A DNA stretch of 17,833 nt from Rhizobiales bacterium CCH10-E5 (GCA_001556125.1 LSIG01000081.1:1-17833); one strand, 5' to 3'; numbered from the stretch's first letter, positions 1-7,720 are shown. Made by a program: numbers and translations. Notes: generated by a model from the sequence alone, not told the origin.

Positions 1-32
1 GTTCCCGGTCCGTCCAACTAAACGCGGTTTAG

Positions 33-107
33 CGAACAAACCTTGAGGTGCCCCCAGCCGGCTTCGTGCTCGTCGGCTACCAGCTCACCGGCTATTTCGT
101 TTCCTGA
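33..107 (+). other. Possible C-terminal remnant of an upstream membrane protein
   Basis: An open stretch with no ATG encodes a short hydrophobic tail (about 24 codons ending G-Y-F-V-S) and stops 20 bp before the next gene. The same frame has a TAG at 30-32, so it is not the simple end of a long ORF entering from the left. It could be the remnant of a truncated membrane protein or a chance reading. The family is not recognised. Confidence 0.2.
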
Positions 108-127
108 ACCCCAAGGACACACGTCTC

Positions 128-808
128 ATGTACAACACCGACATCCCGACCCGCGCCGAACTGCCGACTAACGCCCAGCTTCTGCGCTCGACCGCCATCG
201 CCATCGTCGCGGCGGCCGGCATCCTCGTGACCATCGTGCTGCCCGCCGAATACGCGATCGACCCCACCGGCGTCGGCCGCATGCTCAGGCTGACCGAGAT
301 GGGCGAGATCAAGACCCAGCTCGCAGCCGAAGCCGAGGCCGACCGCCTGAAGGACCTCTCCACGACGCCGATTCAACCGGCCCCCGCGACGCCGGCCCCG
401 GACCAGCGCTCCGGCCTGCTGACCACGCTGGCCGGGCTCCTCGTCTCGCCTGCGCAGGCCGGCGAACGGCTCGATCTCGCCCAGGCCGAGAAGACCGACG
501 AGACCGTGATCACGCTCGATCCGACCAAGGGGACCGAATACAAGCTCACCATGGTCAAGGGCGCAAAGGTCACCTTCGAGTGGAGCGTCAAGGACGGCGT
601 CGTCAACTACGACATGCACGGCACGCCCGGCCCCGGCGCCAAGGAGAAGAGCTACAAGACCGGCCGCGCGGTAGCGGGCGATACCGGCGTGCTGACCGCC
701 GAATTCGACGGCGGCCATGGCTGGTTCTGGCGCAACCGCGGCACGAAGCCGGTGACCATCATCCTGCGCACCAAAGGCGCCTATGCCGAGATCAAGCGCA
801 TGAGCTGA
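128..808 (+). CDS. Membrane-anchored periplasmic protein ('transmembrane anchor protein' type)
   Basis: A 226-residue protein with one hydrophobic segment at about residues 24-42 after a short polar N-terminus, which suggests an N-in anchored protein with a periplasmic C-terminal domain. A short charged segment (about 55-75) and a Pro/Ala-rich linker (about 80-98) lead to a second hydrophobic patch and a beta-rich C-terminal domain (about 120-226) containing D-M-H-G and G-G-H-G-W-F-W motifs. Proteins of this architecture are annotated as 'transmembrane anchor protein' in alphaproteobacteria and often sit near metal genes. Their biochemical role is not known to me. An AAGGAC ribosome-binding site lies upstream of the ATG. 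The gene converges on the mer module. The coding call is firm and the function is open. Confidence 0.8.
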   Translation: MYNTDIPTRAELPTNAQLLRSTAIAIVAAAGILVTIVLPAEYAIDPTGVGRMLRLTEMGEIKTQLAAEAEADRLKDLSTTPIQPAPATPAPDQRSGLLTTLAGLLVSPAQAGERLDLAQAEKTDETVITLDPTKGTEYKLTMVKGAKVTFEWSVKDGVVNYDMHGTPGPGAKEKSYKTGRAVAGDTGVLTAEFDGGHGWFWRNRGTKPVTIILRTKGAYAEIKRMS

Positions 809-818
809 CGAGGTTCCA

Positions 819-848
819 GCCGGCCTGCGAGAACGCGGGTCGGCCGGC
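819..848. terminator. Hairpin between two convergent genes, possible bidirectional terminator
   Basis: A perfect 7-bp inverted repeat (GCCGGCC at 819-825 and GGCCGGC at 842-848, 16-nt loop) lies in the 76-bp gap between the converging anchor-protein and GDCCVxC genes. No T-tract follows on either strand, so Rho-independent termination is uncertain. Confidence 0.3.
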
Positions 849-884
849 AGGCGCGAACCGAAAACAGCTCGCTTGGGCGCAGAC

Positions 885-1148
885 CTAAAATCCGTCCCCG
901 GAGCCGGTTCGCGCCGCGATCCGAGGCGCACAGCAGCCCGCCGCTGACGGCTGTCCATCGCTGGCGGCCTGAATCGGCGGACAGGGCACGTCGCCATAAG
1001 AGCAGAACACGCAGCAATCGCCTTCAAGCGGTCGCAGCAGTACTCCGCAGCTCTTGCATTCGTAGAAAAACCAGCAGGCGTCCGTCGGCATCGTCTCAGT
1101 CGCCTGATGGGCGCAGCGAGGACAAGTCAGAGTCGATTCAAGCTGCAT
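885..1148 (-). CDS. GDCCVxC-domain Cys-rich protein, last gene of the mer module
   Basis: An 87-residue cytosolic-type protein with a zinc-ribbon-like N-terminus (C9-x2-C12, C25, C31-x2-C34) followed by the signature G-D-C-C-V-F-C-S-Y-G and P-C-P-P-I-Q at about residues 43-60. This is the GDCCVxC family, some members of which are selenoproteins. Here every signature position is Cys. A further C72-C73 pair sits in a C-terminal extension. The ATG at 1148 is 5 bp after the merT stop, so co-transcription and coupling are likely, and a longer upstream start would overlap merT. The family commonly accompanies mercury transport genes. A role in binding or handing on thiophilic metal after MerT uptake is inference. 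Confidence 0.85.
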   Translation of the reverse strand: MQLESTLTCPRCAHQATETMPTDACWFFYECKSCGVLLRPLEGDCCVFCSYGDVPCPPIQAASDGQPSAAGCCAPRIAARTGSGDGF

Positions 1149-1153
1149 GAGGA

Positions 1154-1570
1154 TCACCGCGTCAGCTTGAGCAGGGCCGGCTCGATATAGGGCGACCAGA
1201 CGAGCGCCAGCCCGACGACCAGAGAGCCGAAGCCGAGCAGTCCGATCGTGCGGCGGGATGTTCCTGGCTTGGCGCATGTGTCGCCATCACAGCTCGGCCT
1301 GCGCCTTCGCCAGAAGAAAAAAGCCCAGCCGAGAGCCAGCATACCCGCAGCGCCGGCAATAAGCAGCGGCCGGATATCGGCCAGGAAGGCAAGGCCGCTG
1401 AAGACCGCCCCCGTCGCTCCAAGTCCCGCGAGCGCGATCGGCAGCACGCAGCATGAGGATGCGACCAGCGCGCCGATCCCAACGACCGCGCCCGTCCCGG
1501 CCAGGAGGCGCGTGGATGGCGCCGGGAGAGGCTCCGTCGTGCTCGACTTTCCGAGTTCCGCGCTGAACAT
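1154..1570 (-). CDS. merT: MerT-type mercuric ion transporter
   Basis: A 138-residue inner-membrane protein with three hydrophobic segments (about 24-50, 55-88 and 108-128). The first contains the S-S-C-C-V-L-P motif (C40-C41) used by MerT to accept Hg(II). A cytosolic loop holds a second thiol pair (C94 and C99), matching the two-pair design of the family. An alternative ATG at 1594 lies at or before the predicted transcription start. The ATG at 1570 has a well-spaced GGAG and is preferred. The gene is divergent from merR and followed 5 bp later by the GDCCVxC gene. No MerP partner and no MerA reductase lies nearby, so Hg(II) brought in must be handled by products from elsewhere or by the GDCCVxC protein. 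Confidence 0.88.
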   Translation of the reverse strand: MFSAELGKSSTTEPLPAPSTRLLAGTGAVVGIGALVASSCCVLPIALAGLGATGAVFSGLAFLADIRPLLIAGAAGMLALGWAFFFWRRRRPSCDGDTCAKPGTSRRTIGLLGFGSLVVGLALVWSPYIEPALLKLTR

Positions 1571-1597
1571 GAATGGTGCTCCGTTTCGATCCATGGC

Positions 1598-1628
1598 ACT
1601 CTGCCTCCCGTAGCCACTACGGGATCAA
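1598..1628 (-). promoter_or_regulatory. MerR-type operator-promoter for merT
   Basis: Read on the minus strand, a -35 TTGATC (1628-1623) and a -10-like CAGAGT (1603-1598) are separated by exactly 19 bp, the overlong spacer characteristic of MerR-activated promoters. The spacer is centred on a perfect 7-bp dyad, CCCGTAG-N3-CTACGGG (1607-1623). Half-sites of CCGTA/TACGG type match the known mer operator. The predicted start is near 1591, which supports the 1570 translation start for merT. The divergent merR ATG is 8 bp beyond the -35, so MerR binding should also affect its own transcription. Confidence 0.85.
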
Positions 1629-1635
1629 GCCACAT

Positions 1636-2130
1636 ATGCTCACAAAGGCGCGAGGCATCGCCGCGGGACAGCTTGCACAAGCCGCAGGCGTCAATCTCGA
1701 GACGGTCCGCTACTATGAGACTATCGGGCTGATGCCCGCGCCGCCGCGCACGTCGGGCGGCCATCGCGTCTACGACGACGCCCATGTCAGGCGGCTGGCC
1801 TTCATTCGCCGAGGCCGCGAGCTGGGGTTCAGCATCGACGAGATTCGCGCCCTCCTGATCCTGAACGACCCCCGCCATGGCTCCTGCGCGGAGGTCAAGG
1901 ACATCGCGTCGACGCACCTCACCGAGGTGCGTCGCAAGCTCGCAGACCTGACGAGGCTGGAGAGTATCCTCGCCGCATCCGTCGCGCGCTGCACCAGTGA
2001 GCCGCTCGCGCCATGTCCCGTGCTCGATATGCTCGGACCCGAAGCGTCGTCGCCTGACGCCGCCTTGAAGACGCTTGATCGCTCACTGGACGGGCTCAGA
2101 CACGATCGGCGAACTGGCGACCGTGCCTGA
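1636..2130 (+). CDS. merR: MerR, Hg(II)-responsive regulator
   Basis: A 164-residue MerR-family regulator. The N-terminal winged helix-turn-helix (about residues 8-75) contains the V-R-Y-Y-E and G-F-S-I-D-E-I family signatures. A long dimerisation helix (about 84-118) follows. Three cysteines, C84, C119 and C127, correspond to the Hg-binding triad of Tn501 MerR (C82, C117, C126), with the last loop one residue shorter. That triad, and a mer-type operator in the divergent promoter, favour mercury over copper sensing. The ATG at 1636 aligns with the usual start. An upstream in-frame ATG at 1573 would run through the operator and is rejected. No clear Shine-Dalgarno is visible. The 3' end overlaps the convergent cusA by 48 bp. 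Confidence 0.9.
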   Translation: MLTKARGIAAGQLAQAAGVNLETVRYYETIGLMPAPPRTSGGHRVYDDAHVRRLAFIRRGRELGFSIDEIRALLILNDPRHGSCAEVKDIASTHLTEVRRKLADLTRLESILAASVARCTSEPLAPCPVLDMLGPEASSPDAALKTLDRSLDGLRHDRRTGDRA

Positions 2131-5100
2131 ATTGGCGCCGCCATCCGTCGGATGACGGCCGGACAGCCCAGCCGCCGCCGGCAGCCCCCAGCCCTTGACC
2201 AGCCCGTAGATCGCCGGGATCACCAACAGCGTCAGCACGGTCGAGGAGACCATGCCGCCGATCATCGGGGTGGCAATGCGCTGCATCACCTCCGAGCCCG
2301 TGCCGGTGTTCCAGAGGATCGGCAGCAGGCCCGCCATGATCGCGATCACGGTCATGATTTTTGGCCGAAGCCGCTCGACCGCGCCGAGCATGATCGCGTC
2401 GCGAAGATCGGCGCGGGTGAAGGCTCGTCCTTCCGCCGCGCAGCGCGCCCGCACCTCCTTCAGGGCCTGGTCGAGATAGATCAGCATGATCACGCCGGTC
2501 TCGGCCGCGACGCCCGCGAGCGCGATGAAGCCGACCGCGACCGCCACCGACATGTTGAAGCCCTGCCACCAGAGCAGCCAGATTCCGCCGACCAGCGCGA
2601 AGGGCAGCGACAGCATGACGATGAGCGTCTCGGTCAGCCGGCGGAAGTTGAGGTAGAGCAGCAGGAAGATGATCGCGAGCGTCACCGGAACGACGATCTT
2701 CAGCCGCGCCTCGGCCCGCTCGAGATATTCGAACTGGCCGCTCCAGGCGACGCGGTAGCCGGCCGGAAGCTGGACGGCCTGCGCGATCGCACCTTGCGCC
2801 TCGCGGACATAGCCGCCGAGATCGCGCCCGGCGATGTCGACGAAGATGTAGATCGCGAGCTGGCCGTTCTCGGTGCGGATCGTGGTCGCGCCGCGCTTGC
2901 GCTCGATCGTCGCGACCTCGCCCAGCGGCACCGAACCGCCCGACGGCATCGTCACCTGGACCTCGCGCGCGATCGCCTGCGGATCCGAGCGCAGGTCGCG
3001 CGGATAGCGGATGGTGACGCCGTAGCGCTCGCGGCCCTCGACCGTCGTGGTGACGGTCTCGCCACCCAGCGCCATCGTGACCGCGCCCTGCACGTCGCCG
3101 ACCGAGAGCCCGTAGCGTCCGAGCGCGATCCGGTCCGGCACGATGTCGAGGAAGTAGCCGCCGATGACGCGCTCGGCATAGGCGCTGGTGGTGCCGGGCA
3201 CGTTCTTGAGCACGGTCTCGATCTGGCGCGAGACGCCTTCCATTTTGGTCAGGTCGTCGCCAAAAACCTTGACGCCGATCGGGGTGCGGATGCCGGTCGC
3301 GAGCATGTCGATGCGCGCGCGGATGGGCTGCGTCCAGGCGTTGGAGACGCCGGGGAACTGGAGCGCCTTGTCCATCTCCGCCTTGAGGCTGTCGAGCGTG
3401 ACGCCTTCGCGCCATTCCGCCTTCGGTTTCAGGTTGATGATGGTCTCGAACATCTCGGTCGGGGCCGGATCGGTCGCGGTCTGGGCGCGGCCGGCCTTGC
3501 CGTAGACCGAGGCGACCTCCGGGAAGGAGCGGATGATCTGGTTCTGCGTCTGGAGCAGCTCGGCCGCCTTGGTGACGGAGATGCCCGGCAGGGTCGTGGG
3601 CATGTACATCAGCGTGCCCTCGTTCAGCGTCGGCATGAACTCCGAGCCGAGCTGTCGCGCCGGCCAGACGCTGACGCCCAGCAACGCGAGCGCCAGCAGG
3701 ATGGTCAGCACCCTGGCCCTGAGCACGCCCCCGATCAGCGGCCGGTAGAGCCAGATCAGAACCCTGTTGATCGGGTTCTTGTGCTCCGGGATGATCCGGC
3801 CCCGGATGAAGACCACCATCAGCGCCGGCACCAAAGTCACCGACAGGAAGGCGGCCGCCGCCATCGCGAAGGTCTTGGTGTAGGCGAGCGGCCCGAACAG
3901 GCGACCTTCCTCGGCCTCCAGGGTGAAGATCGGCAGGAAGGAGACGGTGATGACGAGCAGGCTGAAGAACAGCGCCGGGCCGACCTCGCTCGCCGCCTCG
4001 ATCAGGATCTCGACGCGGGGCTTGTCCGGCTGAGCCCGTTCCAGGTGCTTGTGGGCGTTCTCGATCATGACGATGGCGGCGTCGATCATCGCGCCGACGG
4101 CGATGGCGATGCCGCCGAGGCTCATGATGTTGGAGCCAAGCCCCAGAGCCTTCATCGCCGCGAAGGCCATCAGGATGCCGACGGGCAGCATGATGATCGC
4201 GACCAGGGCGCTGCGCAGATGCAGTAGGAAGACGATGCAGACCAGCGCGACGATGATGCTCTCCTCGATCAGCGTGCCCTTCAGCGTCTCGATCGCCCGC
4301 TCGATCAACCCGGAGCGGTCGTAGACCGGCACGATCTCAGCCCCGCCCGGCAGGCTCGCCGCGACCTCGGCAAGACGTGCCTTGGCGTGTTCGATCACGG
4401 AGAGCGCGTTGGCGCCGAAGCGTTGCAGGATGATACCGCTGGCGACCTCCCCCTCGCCGTTGAGTTCGGTGATGCCGCGCCGCTCATCCGGACCGAGTTC
4501 GACACGGGCGACGTCGGAGAGGCGCAGCGGCACGCCCCGATCGCTCTTCAGGACGATGTTCTCGATATCGGCGATCGACTTCAGGTAGCCGCGGCCGCGA
4601 ACCATGAACTCGAACTCGCTAAGCTCGACCGTGCGTCCGCCGACGTCCATATTGCTGCTGCGGACCGCCTCGCGCAGCGTCGCGAGCGAGACGCCCTGGG
4701 CGCGCAGCCGCACGGGATCGACGATGATCGCGTATTGCTTGACGAAGCCGCCGACGCTGGCGACCTCGGCCACCCCCTCGGCACGAGAAGCCGCGAAGCG
4801 CACGACCCAGTCCTGGAGCGAGCGTAGTTCCGCCAGGGTCATGTTCTTGGCGAGGACCGCGTACTGGTAGACCCAGCCCACGCCGGTCGCATCGGGCCCG
4901 AGCGTGGGCGAGACGCCCGTCGGGAGACGCCGCGCGGCGGCATTGAGATATTCGAGCACGCGCGAGCGCGCCCAATAGGGATCGGTGCCGTCCTCGAAGA
5001 TGACGTAGACGAAGGAGACGCCGAAGAAGGAGAAGCCGCGCACGACGCGCGCCTTCGGCACGGTCAGCATCGAGGTCGTCAGCGGATAGGTGACCTGGTC

Positions 5101-5286
5101 CTCGATCACCTGAGGTGCCTGGCCGGGGTACTCGGTGTAGACGATGACCTGGACATCGGAGAGGTCGGGGATCGCGTCGAGCGGCAGGGTCTTCAACGCA
5201 TAAACACCCGCCGCCACAGCGAAGGCGGCGGCAACGAAGACGAGGATCAGGTTGCGCGCCGACCAGGCGATCAGGCGGGCGATCAT
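2083..5286 (-). CDS. cusA: CusA/CzcA-type RND heavy-metal efflux pump (Cu/Ag subfamily)
   Basis: A 1067-residue inner-membrane proton/metal antiporter of the HME-RND family. The Cu(I)/Ag(I) subtype is indicated by D-A-T-G-V-G-W-V-Y-Q-Y in the periplasmic porter domain and by G-A-M-I-D-A-A-I-V-M-I-E-N in TM4, with its proton-relay Asp and Glu. Three methionines, M562, M612 and M661, have the same 50 and 49 spacing as the E. coli CusA copper-site cluster (M573, M623, M672) in matching local contexts, so the metal site appears intact. Length is normal. The ATG overlaps the cusB stop as ATGA, which fixes the start and implies translational coupling. It is the last gene of the operon, and no cusC follows. 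The 3' end overlaps the convergent merR. Confidence 0.95.
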   Translation of the reverse strand: MIARLIAWSARNLILVFVAAAFAVAAGVYALKTLPLDAIPDLSDVQVIVYTEYPGQAPQVIEDQVTYPLTTSMLTVPKARVVRGFSFFGVSFVYVIFEDGTDPYWARSRVLEYLNAAARRLPTGVSPTLGPDATGVGWVYQYAVLAKNMTLAELRSLQDWVVRFAASRAEGVAEVASVGGFVKQYAIIVDPVRLRAQGVSLATLREAVRSSNMDVGGRTVELSEFEFMVRGRGYLKSIADIENIVLKSDRGVPLRLSDVARVELGPDERRGITELNGEGEVASGIILQRFGANALSVIEHAKARLAEVAASLPGGAEIVPVYDRSGLIERAIETLKGTLIEESIIVALVCIVFLLHLRSALVAIIMLPVGILMAFAAMKALGLGSNIMSLGGIAIAVGAMIDAAIVMIENAHKHLERAQPDKPRVEILIEAASEVGPALFFSLLVITVSFLPIFTLEAEEGRLFGPLAYTKTFAMAAAAFLSVTLVPALMVVFIRGRIIPEHKNPINRVLIWLYRPLIGGVLRARVLTILLALALLGVSVWPARQLGSEFMPTLNEGTLMYMPTTLPGISVTKAAELLQTQNQIIRSFPEVASVYGKAGRAQTATDPAPTEMFETIINLKPKAEWREGVTLDSLKAEMDKALQFPGVSNAWTQPIRARIDMLATGIRTPIGVKVFGDDLTKMEGVSRQIETVLKNVPGTTSAYAERVIGGYFLDIVPDRIALGRYGLSVGDVQGAVTMALGGETVTTTVEGRERYGVTIRYPRDLRSDPQAIAREVQVTMPSGGSVPLGEVATIERKRGATTIRTENGQLAIYIFVDIAGRDLGGYVREAQGAIAQAVQLPAGYRVAWSGQFEYLERAEARLKIVVPVTLAIIFLLLYLNFRRLTETLIVMLSLPFALVGGIWLLWWQGFNMSVAVAVGFIALAGVAAETGVIMLIYLDQALKEVRARCAAEGRAFTRADLRDAIMLGAVERLRPKIMTVIAIMAGLLPILWNTGTGSEVMQRIATPMIGGMVSSTVLTLLVIPAIYGLVKGWGLPAAAGLSGRHPTDGGANSGTVASSPIVSEPVQ

Positions 5287-6698
5287 GGCTTGGCCTCCGG
5301 CTGGGCGAAGCCGCCCAGGGCGGCCTTAAGGTTGCTCTCGGCATCGATCAGGAAGTTGGCCGAGACGACGACGCGATCGCCCTCGGCGACCCCCTCGGTG
5401 ATCGCGACCCTGCCATCGCCGCGGCGGCCGAGCTTGACCTCGCGCGGCTCGAACCGACCCTCGCCCAGATCAAGAATGACGACCCGGCGCGAGCCGCTGT
5501 CGATCACGGCGCTGTCGGGAACCGCGAGCTGCGGAGCTGGGTCATCGGAGCCGATATCGACGTCGGCATACATGTTCGGCAGCAGCATGCCGTCGCGGTT
5601 GCCGATCTCGATGCGGACCTTTGCCGTGCGCGTCGCCTCGGCAATCTCCGGGTAGATCACGCTGACGCGTCCCTCGAAGGAACTCCCCGGACGGCCGCGC
5701 AATCGCACCGTGGCTGGCGCGCCGATGCCGACGGCCGCCAGTTGGCGTTCCGGAACATCGGCCAGAACCCAGATCGTCGAGATGTCGGCGAGCCGGAACA
5801 GACTGCCGCCGGCCGTCATCTTCATGCCGTCACTGACCGAACGTTCCAGCACGATGCCGTCGCGCGGCGCCGACCAGTTGATCGTCAGCGGCACCTTTCG
5901 GCTGCGCTCGATCTCGGCGATGACCTCCGGCGGGACGCCGAGGTTTTCGAGACGCTGCCTTGCGCCGCCTTCGGGCACGCCGCGCGCGGCGGCATTGAGC
6001 TCGGTGATGAACTGCGCGCCGGCGGTGCTGATCTCCGGCGAATAGATCCGCGCCAGTTTGGTCCCCTTCGTGACGCGGTCACCGGTCGTGATCGGAGCGA
6101 CCTCCTGGACGAAGGCATCCGCCCGGATCGTCACGACCGAAACCCGTCGCTCGTCGAGTTGCACCACGCCGGGCACGTGAATCGTCTGGACGATGTTCTG
6201 ACGCCGGACGGGTTCGGAGCGCACGCCGCTGCGCTGGATGCGCCCGGGCGAGAGCTTGATGACGCCGTCCTCGTTTCCCTCGCCTTCGTAGACGGGGAGA
6301 TAGTCCATCCCCATCGAGTCCTTCTTCGGAACCGGCGACGTATCCGGGAGCCCCATGGGATTGCGGTAGTAGAGAACGCGCTTCGGGTCGGCCTGCGCCA
6401 TCCGCTCCTCGCTCGGAGGCTTCACCTCGAAGCTGACGTCCTGGCTGGCGCGGACGGCCGTGAAGGGCCTGCCGTCATCGGTCTGGCGCGGCTGCGCCGA
6501 ATAGACCGGCTTCCGGTCCGGAGCCTGATAGTAGATGATCGGTCCGGTTCCGGCAGGCTCGTTTGCCGCGAGCGAACCTTCGATGCCGAGCCAATCACGC
6601 CAGCCGACCGCAAGGCCGCGATGTCCGGCCCAATAGCCCGCACCTCCCGCCGCCAGCATGGCGGCGAGAGCGAGGCCCGTGAGGGCGTTGGGTTTCAT
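5283..6698 (-). CDS. cusB: CusB-type periplasmic adaptor with heavy-metal-binding domain
   Basis: A 471-residue membrane-fusion protein linking CusA to an outer-membrane channel. It has an N-terminal membrane anchor (about 6-24), then an HMBD-type segment (about 107-138) with Y-Y-R-N-P-M-G and D-S-M-G-M-D-Y-L-P-V-Y, followed by the barrel-sandwich, helical-hairpin and beta-barrel regions of the family. A second, degenerate HMBD-like copy precedes it (about 54-82), keeping the Tyr/Pro scaffold but lacking Met and Cys. The start at 6698 overlaps the upstream stop as ATGA. A longer in-frame start at 6776 would lie inside the FixH-like gene and is rejected. The stop overlaps the cusA start the same way. 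Confidence 0.93.
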   Translation of the reverse strand: MKPNALTGLALAAMLAAGGAGYWAGHRGLAVGWRDWLGIEGSLAANEPAGTGPIIYYQAPDRKPVYSAQPRQTDDGRPFTAVRASQDVSFEVKPPSEERMAQADPKRVLYYRNPMGLPDTSPVPKKDSMGMDYLPVYEGEGNEDGVIKLSPGRIQRSGVRSEPVRRQNIVQTIHVPGVVQLDERRVSVVTIRADAFVQEVAPITTGDRVTKGTKLARIYSPEISTAGAQFITELNAAARGVPEGGARQRLENLGVPPEVIAEIERSRKVPLTINWSAPRDGIVLERSVSDGMKMTAGGSLFRLADISTIWVLADVPERQLAAVGIGAPATVRLRGRPGSSFEGRVSVIYPEIAEATRTAKVRIEIGNRDGMLLPNMYADVDIGSDDPAPQLAVPDSAVIDSGSRRVVILDLGEGRFEPREVKLGRRGDGRVAITEGVAEGDRVVVSANFLIDAESNLKAALGGFAQPEAKP

Positions 6699-7093
6699 GG
6701 CAGGGCCTTGAGGATCAGCTTGTTTTCGAGCGTGCCGGTTTCGCCCTGGACCTTGGCGCCGAGCGAGAGCCGCCAACCGCCGGCCATCGTCAGGTTCGTC
6801 TTGAAGCGGTAGGTGCCCGACTCGGTCGACGGCATCGTCTCGATCGGCGAGGCCATCATCTCCATCCCGTCGGGTGCCATGTCGATGCGCTGGGCGAAGA
6901 TCACCGCGTCCGGGACGGGCTTGCCCGAACGCTTGTCGATGAGCGTCACGGCGACGACGACGCCGTTGCCCTGCTTGATCTCGTTCTGCACGAGCCGGAA
7001 CTCGTAATCCTTGATGTCCGCGAGCGCCGGGAGCGAAACGGCGGCGAGCGGAAGCGCTGCGGCAAGCACGCGCAACGTGTTGATGAGGGTCAT
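6695..7093 (-). CDS. FixH-like secreted protein in the cusBA operon
   Basis: A 132-residue protein with a signal peptide (cleavage likely after ALA at 25) and a beta-sandwich sequence typical of FixH/YtkA-like domains: a variable-substrate strand around V-V-V-A-V-T-L, a G-K-P-V-P-D-A turn, a Met-containing D-M-A-P-D-G-M-E-M-M segment, and a final G-W-R-L-S-L-G strand. FixH in cytochrome assembly is membrane-bound. This secreted relative is regularly found ahead of cusBA in alphaproteobacteria. The Met-rich loop could bind Cu(I), which is inference. AGGAC precedes the ATG at 7093. The 3' end is coupled to cusB by an ATGA overlap. Upstream in-frame sequence to 7429 is not coding in character. 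Confidence 0.82.
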   Translation of the reverse strand: MTLINTLRVLAAALPLAAVSLPALADIKDYEFRLVQNEIKQGNGVVVAVTLIDKRSGKPVPDAVIFAQRIDMAPDGMEMMASPIETMPSTESGTYRFKTNLTMAGGWRLSLGAKVQGETGTLENKLILKALP

Positions 7094-7143
7094 GTTCGTA
7101 GTCCTGAGTGCATCAGGCTGCCGCACAGGCGCACAGCCTCGGA

Positions 7144-7192
7144 CGTGGCGTTGGCCACGGCTCACCGTCCGCCCGGAAGTCCCGTGCGGACG
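7144..7192. other. Two hairpins between the Cys-rich and FixH-like genes
   Basis: The 128-bp gap 7094-7221 holds a perfect 6-bp stem with a 4-nt loop (CGTGGC at 7144-7149, GCCACG at 7154-7159) and a 7-bp stem with a 13-nt loop (CGTCCGC at 7166-7172, GCGGACG at 7186-7192). Both could form in the operon transcript and affect processing or partial termination. No T-tract is present, and in GC-rich DNA such stems can be chance. Confidence 0.3.
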
Positions 7193-7221
7193 AAGCCAGC
7201 GCGGTTCGCGCCGGCGATGCC

Positions 7222-7575
7222 TCAGCTTCGTGGAGGTCGCGCGGGTGGCTCGAACGGACGAGACTGACGCGTGGCCTCGTCTCCGGTCAGGCCGAGCTCG
7301 GCGACGAACGCCCTGGCGAGCGTGACGAACGACGTCGGCTCGCTGGCGAAGCACTTGGTCAGGCAGAAGCTCAGCGCCGGACAGTTGGTCGTGCAGTCCT
7401 TGGCCTTGTCGTGATCCGTCGGACAGCACGGCATGGCACCGTCCATCAGCATCGCCATTTCAACGGTATCGGCCCGCTCGAATCCGGCCCTCGCCGGGCT
7501 GACGAAGGCAGCCAACGTGGTGGCCGCGACGAACAGGGCCAGAATCAGACAATGCGCAACGAGCCGAAGCTTCAT
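7222..7575 (-). CDS. Small secreted Cys-rich protein, first gene of the cusBA operon
   Basis: A 117-residue protein with a clear signal peptide (hydrophobic 8-25, cleavage likely after ARA at 30). The mature part has a cysteine cluster (C50, C51, C61, C65, C71, C75) mixed with Met and His, then a tail ending in a Pro/Arg-rich E-P-P-A-R-P-P-R-S. I do not recognise a named family with certainty. The layout resembles small DUF2946-like proteins found at the head of copper operons. The cluster suggests periplasmic metal binding or disulphide structure. The ATG at 7575 is chosen because it starts the signal peptide. A longer frame to 7674 has no such logic. It resembles in layout the Cys-rich protein after copA. 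Confidence 0.7.
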   Translation of the reverse strand: MKLRLVAHCLILALFVAATTLAAFVSPARAGFERADTVEMAMLMDGAMPCCPTDHDKAKDCTTNCPALSFCLTKCFASEPTSFVTLARAFVAELGLTGDEATRQSRPFEPPARPPRS

Positions 7576-7700
7576 GACACCGAAAATGGCACAGCGCCCA
7601 AAACAGAGGAAGGAGGGAACTTTCAACAGTTCGTCATCGCAGGGCCTTCGACCGTCGTCGTTGCGGCTCGTCAATAACCGTCGAGGGCGTCCCGCGCCGC

Positions 7701-7720
7701 ATTGTTACAGATTGTTTCAG
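7701..7720. promoter_or_regulatory. Tandem 10-bp direct repeat between divergent copper operons
   Basis: Two adjacent decamers, ATTGTTACAG and ATTGTTTCAG, match at 9 of 10 positions. A direct repeat of exactly one helical turn is the usual form of OmpR/PhoB-family response-regulator sites. It lies in the 224-bp gap between the divergent cusBA and copper-storage operons, about 80 bp upstream of the rightward start and 126 bp from the leftward one. No matching regulator gene is in the window. Confidence 0.4.

Noticed and set aside
1162..1917. 251-codon minus-strand frame across merT, the mer operator and merR
   Set aside because: Crosses a well-defined divergent promoter and two recognised genes; translation has no domain.
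1636..2130. MerR as the missing copper regulator (CueR)
   Set aside because: Three cysteines in mercury-type positions and a mer-type operator next to it; the copA and copZ boxes have a different half-site.
2152..4227. 691-codon plus-strand frame opposite cusA
   Set aside because: Same Asp/Arg/His-rich shadow composition, no domain or ribosome site; cusA motifs are clear on the minus strand.
5742..6812. 356-codon plus-strand frame opposite cusB
   Set aside because: Shadow of cusB; no family features.
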